From positions 74,639-138,638 of the forward strand of contig JBEIHX010000006.1 of the NCBI GenBank assembly GCA_040381075.1: a DNA stretch of 64,000 bases, in the 5' to 3' direction. The position numbers and the translations under genes were made by a program. The notes beneath the pieces are model-generated. The model was given only the letters and a program-made list of their open reading frames with translations. It was not told the DNA's origin and did not search any database. Of the stretch, positions 42,172-51,379 are shown piece after piece; positions within the stretch are counted from its first letter, which is position 1; every line of letters starts with the position of its first letter. Source of the DNA: JBEIHX01 sp040381075. Its GTDB lineage: Bacteria; Pseudomonadota; Alphaproteobacteria; Caulobacterales; Aquidulcibacteraceae.

Positions 42172-43200
42172 ATGGCTCGCATGAGCCGGAGAATGCTTGC
42201 TGCCGGGCTCGCAGCGCTGGCGATCCCGGGCTGCCGCGGGCAGCATGAACAGGAGAACGCGCACGGCGTCCTCTACGGGCGGGCCGTCTCCGTAACGCCG
42301 CCGCAGTCGCCCTGGGATGACCAATGGTCCTACTTTCGCGAGCGCCTTGCAGCTGAACCAACAATCCGGCTGGAGTACTTCAACCGAGGCGAAACGGGCG
42401 GCGAGGAGCAGCAGATGTTTGATCTGCGCCGCGGGCGGGCCATGCTGGCAGGGCTGTCCCTGCAGGGGTTGTCATCAATCGTCCCTGAGCTGACCATAGC
42501 GATGGCGCCATTCGTCTTTCAAAGCGAAGCTGAAGTCGACTATGTCTATGACAGGCATCTCTTCGAGGTCTTCCGTCCGTTGTTTCGGGCCAAGGGTCTG
42601 CACCTGATGCAGTGGGTGGAGGTAGGATGGACAAATCTCTATTCAAACGGCCCGGTGCGCACGCCACATGATGCAGCCGGGCGCAAATTGCGCGGGTCGC
42701 CCAACCGCGCGGCGCAAGTGTTCCTGAGGGCGATCGGGGCGGATTCGGTGCCCCTTGCCTCAACAGAGATCGTTCCAGCGCTGCAGACCGGGCTTGTCTC
42801 CGGCGGATTGGGCGGGACGGTGTTTCATTTCTTTTCGACCCGTGACTACGCCAGCGACTTTACGCTCACCAGGCACAGCTATGATACGGGCGCAATCGTC
42901 GCGAATGCGTCCTGGCTGGGCCATGCCACGCCACGTCAACGCCAGACGCTTGAGAGCGCCTGGATGTCCTCCGTCCAGGCTCGGGCCAGTGTTCGCAACC
43001 TGACGCGATTTGCAATCGCGCAGATGAAACAGCGCGGAATTCGTATCCACGAACTGACGCCTGCAGAGCGTGCGCTGTGGGTTGAGGCCTGCGGCGGGGT
43101 TGTCGAACTTCTTGTTCGCGAGATCGGCGGGAGCGCCCAGGAGGTGTTTGACGCCATCAAGGCGGGTCGGACTGAATACGCTATGCGGGGGCGGGCATGA
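42172..43200 (+). CDS. dctP: TRAP transporter solute-binding protein, lipoprotein form
   Basis: 342 residues from the ATG at 42172, with GGAGG upstream. The signal ends in AIPGC (Cys21), so the binding protein is lipid-anchored rather than free. DctP-fold features include VSVTPPQSPWDDQWSYFRERLAA, the central WVEVGWTNLYSN stretch, the Arg region AAGRKLRGSPNRAAQVFLRAIGADSVPL with the substrate-salt-bridge Arg, and TEIVPALQTGLVSG. Heads a dctPQM operon. Confidence 0.88.
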   Translation: MARMSRRMLAAGLAALAIPGCRGQHEQENAHGVLYGRAVSVTPPQSPWDDQWSYFRERLAAEPTIRLEYFNRGETGGEEQQMFDLRRGRAMLAGLSLQGLSSIVPELTIAMAPFVFQSEAEVDYVYDRHLFEVFRPLFRAKGLHLMQWVEVGWTNLYSNGPVRTPHDAAGRKLRGSPNRAAQVFLRAIGADSVPLASTEIVPALQTGLVSGGLGGTVFHFFSTRDYASDFTLTRHSYDTGAIVANASWLGHATPRQRQTLESAWMSSVQARASVRNLTRFAIAQMKQRGIRIHELTPAERALWVEACGGVVELLVREIGGSAQEVFDAIKAGRTEYAMRGRA

Positions 43201-43790
43201 TGGCGGCAGTGCTTCGCGCCCTGTCGCGACTTGAGCAGATCGTTTGCGTGGCCGCCTTTGTGATTATGGCTGGCGCTCTCGTCGCGGATGTTGGCAAGAG
43301 GCTGCTTGGCAGGTTCGCTGCCTGGCTCGACGCCCTGCCGTGGGTGTCCGGTTTGAGCGATGCGGCCGCCGCCGCTGGTCTGGGTTCCGGTCTTATGGGG
43401 GCGCCGCAAGTGGCGGTCGTTGGCCTGATTACGCTTGCGATGTTCGGCTTCGGGGTAGCGGCTCAGCACGGGGCGCATCTGCGTCCGCGTCTTCTGGACG
43501 GGATTTTTCCGATTTCCTGGAGCCGTTGGGTGAACCGTGCGGCGGACGGACTGACAGCAGGCGTGCTTGGCGGTTTGGCGTGGCTTTCTGGCGCGATGGC
43601 GGGTGAAAGCGCTGCGCTTGGGGATGTCTCGAGTGTCTTGCGCTGGCCGATCTGGCCGATCCAGGCCGCCATCGCCGTCGCCTTTGGCCTGAACGCCCTG
43701 CGCTATCTCATATTCAGCATTCGTCCGGATCTGCGTCCGAATGACGACGGGCTTTCTGAACTGCCCGATCTGCAGGAGGCATCGCGATGA
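43197..43790 (+). CDS. dctQ: TRAP transporter small permease
   Basis: 197 residues with four membrane helices, of the DctQ type. It overlaps dctP by four bases (an ATG at 43200 is an alternative start). A longer loop than usual lies between helix 1 and 2 (residues about 44-62). The C-terminal helix ends in LNALRYLIFS, then a charged tail. Partner of the large permease directly downstream. Confidence 0.87.
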   Translation: MMAAVLRALSRLEQIVCVAAFVIMAGALVADVGKRLLGRFAAWLDALPWVSGLSDAAAAAGLGSGLMGAPQVAVVGLITLAMFGFGVAAQHGAHLRPRLLDGIFPISWSRWVNRAADGLTAGVLGGLAWLSGAMAGESAALGDVSSVLRWPIWPIQAAIAVAFGLNALRYLIFSIRPDLRPNDDGLSELPDLQEASR

Positions 43791-45049
43791 TCGCCGCCCT
43801 TCTGCTGGTTTTCCTGCTCCTGGCCTTGCTTGCGGTGCGTCAGCCGATCGTTGTCGTTCTCGCCGCTGCGGCGGTGTTCTGTTATGTTGTTTGGCAGGAT
43901 GGGGATCCGCTCTACGTCGCATATGACATCTGGCGGGCGGTCAATCAGGAGGTGCTGCTCGCCATTCCCCTGTTCATGCTGGCCGGCGCCATCATGTCCA
44001 AGGGATCGATCGCGCAGAGGCTTATTGATCTGATACAGTCACTGACCCGGCCGATACCGGGCGGGCTGGCGGTGGCGACGGTGCTTGCCTGCGCCGGGTT
44101 TGCAGCAATCTCAGGAAGCTCCGCCGTCACCCTGTTGGCGGTCGGGTCGATCATGTATCCCGCGCTGTTGAGGGCTGGATATTCCAAAGCGTTTTCAATT
44201 GGCCTCATCTGTGCGGGCGGCACGCTTGGCATTATTATTCCCCCGTCGATCCCCTTGATCCTCTATGGCGTTATGACAAACACGTCGATTGCCGACCTGT
44301 TTCTGGCCGGCGTCGGCCCGGGGTTGTTGCTGACCTGTGTGTTTGCGCTGTACGCAATGGTGGTCAACTGGCGAATGCGCGGCGAGGTCTGGCGGCCTGC
44401 TGAGATAGCCGGCGCCCTTCGTCGTTCCGCTGCAGCTCTGTCCACCCCGGCGGTCATCCTGGGGGGAATCTACTCCGGCGTCTTCACCGCGACGGAAGCT
44501 GCAGCCGTTGCGGTCGCTACCGCGTTGTTTGTCGAGGTCATCATTCACCGCGATCTGACGTGGCCCGATCTCTGGGCTGTCACGGTTGACACGTCGAAAC
44601 TGCTGGGATCGCTGTTTCCAGTGCTTGCGCTGGCGACGTCGATAAACATCTTCCTGACCTGGGAACAGGTCCCGCAACACCTGGTAGCCCTGCTCGAACC
44701 AATCCTTCAGGATCGCGAGACATTCCTTCTGGCTTCCAATGCGCTGCTGCTGCTGGTTGGATGCTTTGTCGACGTCGGCTCGGCCATCCTGATCCTGTCG
44801 CCGCTCCTGGAACCCCTGGCAGTCGCCCGCGGCGTCGATCCCGTCCACTTCGGCATCGTCATGACGGTCAATCTGGAAATCGGCTATCTGACCCCGCCGA
44901 TGGGACTGAACCTCATCATCGCAGCCGCGGCGTTTCGCGAGCCGTTTGCAGATGTCTGCAAGGCAGTGATCCCATTCATTATCCTCATGCTGGCGGGACT
45001 TGTGGCCGTCACTTTCTATCCGCCGCTGTCACTGCTGCTGATTTCCTAG
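43787..45049 (+). CDS. dctM: TRAP transporter large permease
   Basis: 420 residues, ATGA overlap with dctQ. The DctM family pattern is strong: VLLAIPLFMLAGAIMSKGSIAQRL, AGFAAISGSSAVTLLAVGSIMYP, GGTLGIIIPPSIPLILYGVMTNTSIADLFLAG and GYLTPPMGLNL. Na+-coupled import of an organic acid is expected. The substrate class cannot be read from the permease. The following MFS gene starts nine bases later, so the operon continues. Confidence 0.95.
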   Translation: MIAALLLVFLLLALLAVRQPIVVVLAAAAVFCYVVWQDGDPLYVAYDIWRAVNQEVLLAIPLFMLAGAIMSKGSIAQRLIDLIQSLTRPIPGGLAVATVLACAGFAAISGSSAVTLLAVGSIMYPALLRAGYSKAFSIGLICAGGTLGIIIPPSIPLILYGVMTNTSIADLFLAGVGPGLLLTCVFALYAMVVNWRMRGEVWRPAEIAGALRRSAAALSTPAVILGGIYSGVFTATEAAAVAVATALFVEVIIHRDLTWPDLWAVTVDTSKLLGSLFPVLALATSINIFLTWEQVPQHLVALLEPILQDRETFLLASNALLLLVGCFVDVGSAILILSPLLEPLAVARGVDPVHFGIVMTVNLEIGYLTPPMGLNLIIAAAAFREPFADVCKAVIPFIILMLAGLVAVTFYPPLSLLLIS

Positions 45050-45058
45050 GAGAGGGCC

Positions 45059-46711
45059 ATGTCGGTCATGAGTGCTGTTGAAGACCCCGCCAAACTCCGA
45101 CGCGTGGTGATCGCGTCAAGCGCCGGCACAGTGTTTGAGTGGTATGACTTCTTCATTTTCGGCGCGCTTGCGGGAATCGTGTCCAAACACTTCTACGCAA
45201 ATCTTCCGGACTCGCAGGCATTCATCTTTACACTGCTGACATTCGCCGTTGGTTTCATCGTTCGTCCACTTGGGGCGCTGGTGTTTGGCAAGATCGGCGA
45301 CAGCAAAGGACGCAAGGGTGCTTTCGTCGTCACCATCACTGTGATGGGACTCGCCACCTTCGCCATTGGATTGCTCCCCGACTACAATCAAATCGGGATC
45401 CTCGCTCCGATACTGCTGGTGACCTGCCGCGTGCTTCAAGGCTTTGCCCTTGGGGGAGAATACGGTGGGGCGGCGATTTATGTCGCCGAGCATGCGCCAG
45501 CCGGAAAGCGCGGCTGGAACACAGCCTGGATCCAGACATCGGCAGCCCTTGGCCTGTTCGCCGCGCTTGGCGTCATCCTGCTTGCGCGCACGCTTCTGGG
45601 GGAGGCTGCTTTCCGCGATTGGGGGTGGCGCATCCCTTTTCTTGTGTCGCTGGGACTGCTCGCCATCTCCTTGTGGATAAGGCTGAAACTTGAGGAGAGC
45701 CCGGCGTTTCAAAAAATCAAGGACGAGGGTCGAACCAGCGACAGGGTCATGGCGGAGAGTTTCATGCACTGGCCCAATCTGCGCATTGTTGTGCTGAGCC
45801 TGTTCGGCTTGATGATGGCCCAGGGCGTCGTTTGGTACACGGGAAATTTCTACACGCAGTTTTTCCTCGAGCGCCTCCTCAAGGTCCCAAGCGTTGACGT
45901 GAACCTTCTGATGATCGCCGTAACCGCGGTCTCGGCGGTGCTTTATGTGTTCTTTGGGTGGCTGTCGGACCACCTCGGGCGCAAGCCGGTCATGGTTTTC
46001 GGCATGGCTGTCATGCTTGTCGCCTATTTCCCAGGCTTCCATTTTCTCACAGAGGCGACCAATCCAGCGCTTGCTGAGGCGCAGGGACGCGCGCCCGTTG
46101 TCGTGACCGCAGACCCGGCCGACTGCACGTTCCAACTCGATCTGACAGGGGGGGCGCATCAGTTTTCAAGCGCCTGCGACATTGCAAAGGGCGCACTGTC
46201 GAGTGCAGGCGTAAACTATCGCAATGCGCCGTCGCCGCCGGGATCCGGCGCGCAGGTGCGCGTGGGTGATACGGTCTTGGACGTGCCGTCCGCTGTTGGA
46301 CAAACGCCGGGCGGCGTGAAAGAGGTGCGCTCGCAATTTGAAGCGTCGCTCAAGACAGCGCTTACGCAGGCTGGCTATCCGGTGCAGGCGGACCCTGCCA
46401 GGATCAATTGGGCGCTCGCGTTTGGGGTTCTCCTCGTCTTCATCGTGGCGGCCACGGCGCTCTACGGTCCGCTCGCGGCCTGTCTCGTGGAACTGTTTCC
46501 AACCCGCATCCGTTACACTGCAATGTCGTTGCCTTATCACGTCGGCACTGGTTGGTTCGGGGGGCTGCAACCGGCGATTTCCTTCGCCATTGTGACCGCT
46601 GTCGGGGATATCTATGCCGGATTGTGGTTTCCGGTCGCGGTGACCGGGGTCGCCCTGGTGATCGCGCTGGTGTTCCTGCCTGAGACCCGACATCGCGACA
46701 TTCATGCCTGA
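45059..46711 (+). CDS. MHS-type MFS transporter with periplasmic insert
   Basis: 550 residues. Metabolite:H+ symporter motifs: VFEWYDFFIFGAL, RPLGALVFGKIGDSKGRK, RVLQGFALGGEYGGAAIYVAEHAP and GWLSDHLGRKPVM. Relatives take up citrate, ketoglutarate, betaine or proline. Between helices about 9 and 10 there is an insert of some 115 residues (332-448) with two Cys (356 and 373) and an extracytoplasmic, beta-rich look. This insert makes the protein longer than typical 430-residue MHS members. It lies nine bases after dctM. Confidence 0.9.
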   Translation: MSVMSAVEDPAKLRRVVIASSAGTVFEWYDFFIFGALAGIVSKHFYANLPDSQAFIFTLLTFAVGFIVRPLGALVFGKIGDSKGRKGAFVVTITVMGLATFAIGLLPDYNQIGILAPILLVTCRVLQGFALGGEYGGAAIYVAEHAPAGKRGWNTAWIQTSAALGLFAALGVILLARTLLGEAAFRDWGWRIPFLVSLGLLAISLWIRLKLEESPAFQKIKDEGRTSDRVMAESFMHWPNLRIVVLSLFGLMMAQGVVWYTGNFYTQFFLERLLKVPSVDVNLLMIAVTAVSAVLYVFFGWLSDHLGRKPVMVFGMAVMLVAYFPGFHFLTEATNPALAEAQGRAPVVVTADPADCTFQLDLTGGAHQFSSACDIAKGALSSAGVNYRNAPSPPGSGAQVRVGDTVLDVPSAVGQTPGGVKEVRSQFEASLKTALTQAGYPVQADPARINWALAFGVLLVFIVAATALYGPLAACLVELFPTRIRYTAMSLPYHVGTGWFGGLQPAISFAIVTAVGDIYAGLWFPVAVTGVALVIALVFLPETRHRDIHA

Positions 46712-47126
46712 AGACACCTGTGCTGTGACTGTCGGGGACTGCCCTTGGGCCATCAGCGGGGCTGTGCTGCGCCGGGCGCCCGGCGCAGGAGCGTGAGGCA
46801 TGTGTATTTCGCGCGCCTGCAGGATCGCCGTCCCCACGACTTCTTCCTGCACACCGGTGGCGCGCACAAAGTGGCGTCACGAAGGCTGCTTTACCGGGAC
46901 CGTCGCGCCCGCCCGTCGTCCCGCGACAGGGGGCTCTGGGCGTCGACGCAGCCGCAGACGTTGCGGTCGGCCTTCATCGCCTGCCCGCCGAGTGATATGG
47001 CTCAGGCAAAGGTGGGGCGTGCGCCGCGTCTTGATGCAATCCAATCCGCAGACGGCGCAGAATGGCCTCGCCCGACCAATTGGTTTCAACGCCTGCAGGA
47101 TCACGCGTACGCAAGGAGTGGCGACT
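46712..47126. other. 415-bp gap before the nitrilase-like gene
   Basis: Frames open through this region give Arg- and Pro-rich text and are not convincing. It probably contains the leader or promoter of the nitrilase-like gene. No hairpin with T run is visible after the MFS gene. Confidence 0.4.
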
Positions 47127-48275
47127 ATGGCAAACGGCAATGACGGCGTCTCCAGGCGCACCCTGCTTGGGGCAAGCCTGTTGGGGGCAGCGGCCGCTGG
47201 CGCTGCCCCGGGCGCGGCTGGCCTCGCCGCCGGCAAGGGGGAGGGCCTTCAGCTGGCGGTGGACGGGACCTATCCGTGCGTCGCGCTGACCAAGCCTGCC
47301 GTCAGGCTTGCAGCGGTTCAGTCGCGGGTGCGTGCCGTCGACATCGGCAATCTCGAACGTACGAAGAGGGAAAACCTCGACCACCTTCTGGAACTCATTG
47401 ATGCAGCCCAAGGATGGGGAGGGCCGAAGGACATTCTGTTTTTCCACGAGTTTCCGATTACGGGCTACTCGGACCGCTGGGACCGAAAGCAGGCGCTGCG
47501 GGCGGCGATCGAGATTCCTGGACCTGAAACGGAGGCCGTCGCGAAGAAGGCCAGGGAATACGGCTGCTATATCGTCTTCGGCTCCTATGCCCGTGACAAC
47601 GACTGGCCTGACCACCTCCTGTCGATAACATCTGTGATCGATCCAAAGGGAGTTCTGGTTGGCCGGGATTGGAAAGCGCGCAACATCAAGGGCCTGTTTC
47701 AGGGGTTCGAGCTGTTCACCACGACAATCTACGATGTTCTTGATCGTTACATTGAAATGTACGGATCGGATGCGGTCATTCCGGTGATCCAAACTCCCCT
47801 CGGCAATATCGCCACAAGTTCGGTGCAGAGGGAGCCGGAGCTATTCCGCTGTATGGCTATGAAGGGCGCAGAGATCATCCTGCGCACGGCAACGGGGGGC
47901 TTCACGGCTGAAGATATCAAGATGACGTCCGTCTACAACAATGTCTACACGGCGGTATGCAACAATGCCGTTTCCCCAAACAATCCAGGCTTTGTCGAAG
48001 ACGCCGGCTCATCGGGCGGCACAACGATCTTCGGGCCGCAGGGTGAGGTTCTGGCTGCGGCCAACTCCGAGCATGAGACGATCGTAACCACGACAGTTCC
48101 GATCGAGGACTTCCGGAACCGCCGGCGCTTGCCGCAGGTTCACATGGATCTGTACCGTCCGGTACTGGACGCTTACCGCAACCGCTATCCGCCCAACCTG
48201 TTTCTGTCTTATCTGCCCACAGACGGTCGGGATTCTGCGCGCTACCTGAAGGACAAGGCCGTCTGGGTCAAATAA
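47127..48275 (+). CDS. Tat-exported nitrilase-like protein with Ser at the Cys position
   Basis: 382 residues from the ATG at 47127, which follows AAGGAGTGGCGACT. SRRTLLGASLLGAAAAGAAP is a Tat signal. The carbon-nitrogen hydrolase fold is evident: Glu108 in FFHEFPITGY, Lys183 in DWKARN, and GNIATSSVQREPELFRCMAMKGAEI, the region that normally reads GVxICYDxxFPE. By alignment the catalytic Cys is Ser231. Nitrilase enzymes depend on that Cys, so this protein may be inactive, use Ser, or bind a ligand. It follows the TRAP and MFS transporter genes. Confidence 0.82.
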   Translation: MANGNDGVSRRTLLGASLLGAAAAGAAPGAAGLAAGKGEGLQLAVDGTYPCVALTKPAVRLAAVQSRVRAVDIGNLERTKRENLDHLLELIDAAQGWGGPKDILFFHEFPITGYSDRWDRKQALRAAIEIPGPETEAVAKKAREYGCYIVFGSYARDNDWPDHLLSITSVIDPKGVLVGRDWKARNIKGLFQGFELFTTTIYDVLDRYIEMYGSDAVIPVIQTPLGNIATSSVQREPELFRCMAMKGAEIILRTATGGFTAEDIKMTSVYNNVYTAVCNNAVSPNNPGFVEDAGSSGGTTIFGPQGEVLAAANSEHETIVTTTVPIEDFRNRRRLPQVHMDLYRPVLDAYRNRYPPNLFLSYLPTDGRDSARYLKDKAVWVK

Positions 48276-48348
48276 CCGGCCCAAGGCTGGCTCGCAGGCT
48301 CCCTTCACGGCGCATCCAACACAGCAAGAAGGCCGCAAGCACAACGAA

Positions 48349-48371
48349 CGGGCGGGCGAAACGCCCGCCCG
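48349..48371. terminator. Bidirectional hairpin between nitrilase-like gene and sppA
   Basis: Perfect 10-bp inverted repeat CGGGCGGGCG/CGCCCGCCCG with loop AAA in the 107-base gap between two convergent genes. No long T run on either side, so it could terminate with or without Rho. Confidence 0.65.
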
Positions 48372-48382
48372 CGCGATCGCCG

Positions 48383-50131
48383 TTACTGAATGGTGACTGG
48401 TTCCGCGCGCGCCTGTACGCCGGGTTCTCGCACCGCCCGATAGGCCGCCGCAGCGCGTTCCAGACGTTCGTCGCCGAGGATCACCGACAGCGCCGCTGCG
48501 GCTCTCGCCGCCTGTGCGGACGCACCGAAAATATGCTGGATCTGCTCGAATGGCGTTTCTGGAGCGGGATAGCGGACCAAACGAACTTTGGCTTTGGCGT
48601 CGATCTTTGCAAGCTCGCGCGCCTTGGCGATTGCGACGTCAAGGCCACCCAGTCCATCCACCAAACCCAGGCTCTTTGCTTGAGCGCCGGTCCACACGCG
48701 CCCTTTGGCGATTTCGTGAGCCCTTTCGATCGGCAGCTTGCGACCGGCTGCAACCTTGGCGACGAAATCGTCGTAGACTGCCTTCATCTGGCTCAGAAAC
48801 GCCTCCTTCTGCGCATTTGTGAAGCGCTGGGTCCCGGAGTAGGCGGTGGTGAATGGGCCGCCTGCCTCAAGGGTGCCGACCGTGACCCCGATCTCATTCA
48901 AGGAACGGTCGATCACGATCTTGCCCGCCACCACGCCAATCGAGCCCGTGATCGTGGTCGGGTGCGCGATGATCGCGTCGGCGGAGGCCGAGATATAATA
49001 TCCGCCGGACGCTGCAAGCTGCGACATCGAGACGACCACCGGCTTGCCGGCTGCCTGCGCCGCCTTCACGGCGTTCAGGATCTGGTCGCTCGCAAGGGCG
49101 CTGCCCCCTCCGCTGTCGATCCGCATGACGATCGCCTTGACGTCCTCGTTTTCGGCGGCGTCTCGCAGCGCCGCTGCAAGCTCATCGCCGTTGATATCAC
49201 TCTCACTGCCGAACGGGTCGCTTGACGGCGGCCCGCTGACAATCGCGCCTTGCGCGGTGACGAGTGCAATAACGTCGCCGCCAGTTACGGGCGGGGGAGC
49301 ATAGTCCCCCATATCGACCAACTCCGCATCCTTGCCTGCCCGCTCGAGCGCCGAGCGTTCTGCGTCTTCCGGGTAGCCGATCTTGTCAATCAGCTTGGCC
49401 GACACCGCCTCCTGCGGGGTGTAAGGGCCAGCGTTCAGCAATGATTTCAGCGCCGCCGGGGTCATCTTCCTGTCGCCGGCCACACCTGCAATCACAGATT
49501 CATAGATGGAATCGAGCAGGGCCTGTTCGCTCTCGCGATGGGCGGCGGTGAAATCCGTCTGGGTGAAAGTGTTGGCGGCTGTCTTGTACTCGTAGAACCC
49601 GGTGAACTCAGGCGTCGCTTTGACCTTTTCCATCAGGCCGCCGAGGAAGACGCTTTCCATGGCCATGCCGGATGGCGAGAAGCTTGACGTTCCCTGCAGC
49701 CAGATTTCGCCCGCATTCGACACTGCAAAGTAGTTTGTCAGCGATGGCATGTCGAACGATTGAGCATGTACGATCACGAACTTGCCGCTGGCTTCAAAGC
49801 GTTCCACGGCAGACCGGAGGTCCTCCGCATGGGCCGGCGCGAACCCTGCCTCGCTTGCCCGGATGAACAGACCTTTCACTCGTTTGTCCGCTGCCGCGGC
49901 ATCGATTTTTTCCACCGCGTCGATCACCGAAAGCCCGCCGCCGAAGGATGGAAAGGATGAGGTCGGCTGGTCCGGCAGGTCCTGACGCAGATCGAGGCCC
50001 AGCACCATTTTCGCAGGCGCCTTTTCCTCTGCCGACCCTGCGGCGACTGCGACGAGAGCCAGCGGCAGACCAACAACCACGACAACAATGCCAACAATGA
50101 CAGCAGCCAATGTGATCAGGAACTGTTTCAC
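48383..50131 (-). CDS. sppA: Signal peptide peptidase SppA, 67K type
   Basis: 582 residues, the long two-domain form. One membrane anchor (about 5-32) then two ClpP-like domains. The Lys in YEYKTAANTF fits the catalytic Lys in the first domain, and the Ser in SQLAASGGYYISASADAI fits the nucleophile in the second, with GSIGV after it. SppA degrades leftover signal peptides in the membrane. Expressed alone on the minus strand. Confidence 0.94.
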   Translation of the reverse strand: MKQFLITLAAVIVGIVVVVVGLPLALVAVAAGSAEEKAPAKMVLGLDLRQDLPDQPTSSFPSFGGGLSVIDAVEKIDAAAADKRVKGLFIRASEAGFAPAHAEDLRSAVERFEASGKFVIVHAQSFDMPSLTNYFAVSNAGEIWLQGTSSFSPSGMAMESVFLGGLMEKVKATPEFTGFYEYKTAANTFTQTDFTAAHRESEQALLDSIYESVIAGVAGDRKMTPAALKSLLNAGPYTPQEAVSAKLIDKIGYPEDAERSALERAGKDAELVDMGDYAPPPVTGGDVIALVTAQGAIVSGPPSSDPFGSESDINGDELAAALRDAAENEDVKAIVMRIDSGGGSALASDQILNAVKAAQAAGKPVVVSMSQLAASGGYYISASADAIIAHPTTITGSIGVVAGKIVIDRSLNEIGVTVGTLEAGGPFTTAYSGTQRFTNAQKEAFLSQMKAVYDDFVAKVAAGRKLPIERAHEIAKGRVWTGAQAKSLGLVDGLGGLDVAIAKARELAKIDAKAKVRLVRYPAPETPFEQIQHIFGASAQAARAAAALSVILGDERLERAAAAYRAVREPGVQARAEPVTIQ

Positions 50132-50513
50132 CTAAGCCTCCGGCGCTTCGCCCATGCCCGCCTGCGGTAACGGGAATATATCGAAAAATGATAAGTCGCC
50201 ATGAAATTTTGTCCAGAATCCCGAGTTCATCCCAAGTTCTGCACAGCGGCATAGCCCATTGCTGGTTTGTCGCTGGGCTGGTCCATGGCGTCCCTTTGCC
50301 GGGATGCGGCGCGGCGCTGCCGGCGTCGCCCCGCCGCCGTGCAGGCTGATGACGGCTTCTGGCGCAAGCTTCTGGGAACACCGCACGCCCTGGCTCACCG
50401 GGCAGGGCGCAGGTCTCCCCGCACACTGGCGCAGAGATCTGGCCGCCGCGCCCGCCTGGTACGCGGGTGACCCAAGCGCATGCAGGGATGGTGGGATCGA
50501 ACCCTGGAAACCC
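50132..50513. promoter_or_regulatory. Upstream region of sppA and downstream of tRNA-Pro
   Basis: A 382-base gap. The segment next to sppA (50170-50220) is AT-rich relative to its surroundings (TATATCGAAAAATGATAA) and is the likely promoter region. No gene seen. Confidence 0.4.
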
Positions 50514-50591
50514 TGGTCGGAGTGGCAGGATTCGAACCTACGACCCCCACGTCCCGAACGTGGTGCTCTACCAGGCTGAGCTACACTCCGA
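50514..50591 (-). tRNA. tRNA-Pro (CGG)
   Basis: Read on the minus strand: acceptor TCGGAGT pairs with ACTCCGA, D-arm AGCTCAGCCTGGTAGAGC, anticodon arm CCACG-TTCGGGA-CGTGG giving anticodon CGG, T-arm with GGTTCGAATCC, and an encoded CCA at 50514-50516. All stems pair. Confidence 0.96.
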
Positions 50592-50735
50592 ACCGAGCGG
50601 CGGCTTATAGCGGCACCGGGCGCCGCATGCAACGCACGGCGCGCCGGCAATTGCACACCAGCCTCACTCAGACTTTTCCCTTTCGAGGTATGTTGCGTTC
50701 CCGAAGCGCTTTGGCTATGAGGCCGCCTCTGGTAT

Positions 50736-50810
50736 TGGGGTGTCGCCAAGCGGTAAGGCAGCGGTTTTTGGTACCGCCATTCCTAGGTTCGAATCCTAGC
50801 ACCCCAGCCA
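50736..50810 (+). tRNA. tRNA-Gln (TTG)
   Basis: Acceptor TGGGGTG pairs with CACCCCA, D-arm GCCAAGCGGTAAGGC, anticodon arm GCGGT-TTTTGGT-ACCGC giving anticodon TTG, T-arm CTAGG-TTCGAAT-CCTAG, discriminator G and encoded CCA. Immediately downstream begins an island of decayed transposon genes, as is common at tRNA 3' ends. Confidence 0.97.
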
Positions 50811-51379
50811 GACGCCGACACCAGAACAACCATGTACCGGTGGGTGCGGCAGATCCGACCGTCTTTCTTCGGACGCACCCCTTCCAGTGTCTTCGCGCTT
50901 CTTAACAATCTGACACGCTGCCGGTGGCGCACGAGTGTCGGACGGGGGTGAGCAAGGCTGCTCCAATGACTTGATTTGTAAAGAATGTTAGGGGTTCGGG
51001 AGCCGGAGGCTCGGCAAATTTCGGCGCCCAGGTGGCGCACTGCGGCCTGGACATCAGGATTGGACGGGGCCCGCAAGGTTTTGGTATGCGCCAAGGCGCG
51101 CTGGCGCCATGCCCCACTGTCAGGCCGTGCAGAGCCATACCCAGATGGCTCGCCTGCGCCTCAAAAGTTAAGCCGCCGCGTGGGATGCCGCCGCCATCCG
51201 CGCCAGGCAGGTGTCGTCGACAGCGCCATGCCGCGCCTGGTCCTGCGGTGGAAGCGCCCAAGGGGACGAATGCGTCCGACCTGCGCCAACAGCAGGCAGG
51301 CCGGTGGGTTGAATATACGACGTGCGTTGAACATGGGAATCGCCAGAAACATTGCATCAACATAACATCGTCGCCATTT
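50811..51379. other. Gene-poor region downstream of tRNA-Gln
   Basis: About 570 bases with no gene I can support. Open frames on both strands are arginine- and proline-rich noise, and the minus-strand frame ending at the tRNA is an antisense artefact. A palindrome GGCGCGCTGGCGCC lies near 51095. Likely part of a degraded insertion. Confidence 0.45.

Noticed and set aside
46800..47126. N-terminal extension of the nitrilase-like gene
   Set aside because: The upstream 109 codons are Arg-rich and would bury the Tat signal; the ATG at 47127 has a good ribosome site.
50783..51094. Minus-strand 103-residue frame ending GARIRT
   Set aside because: It runs antisense through tRNA-Gln; this ending is a well known artefact of translating tRNA genes in reverse.
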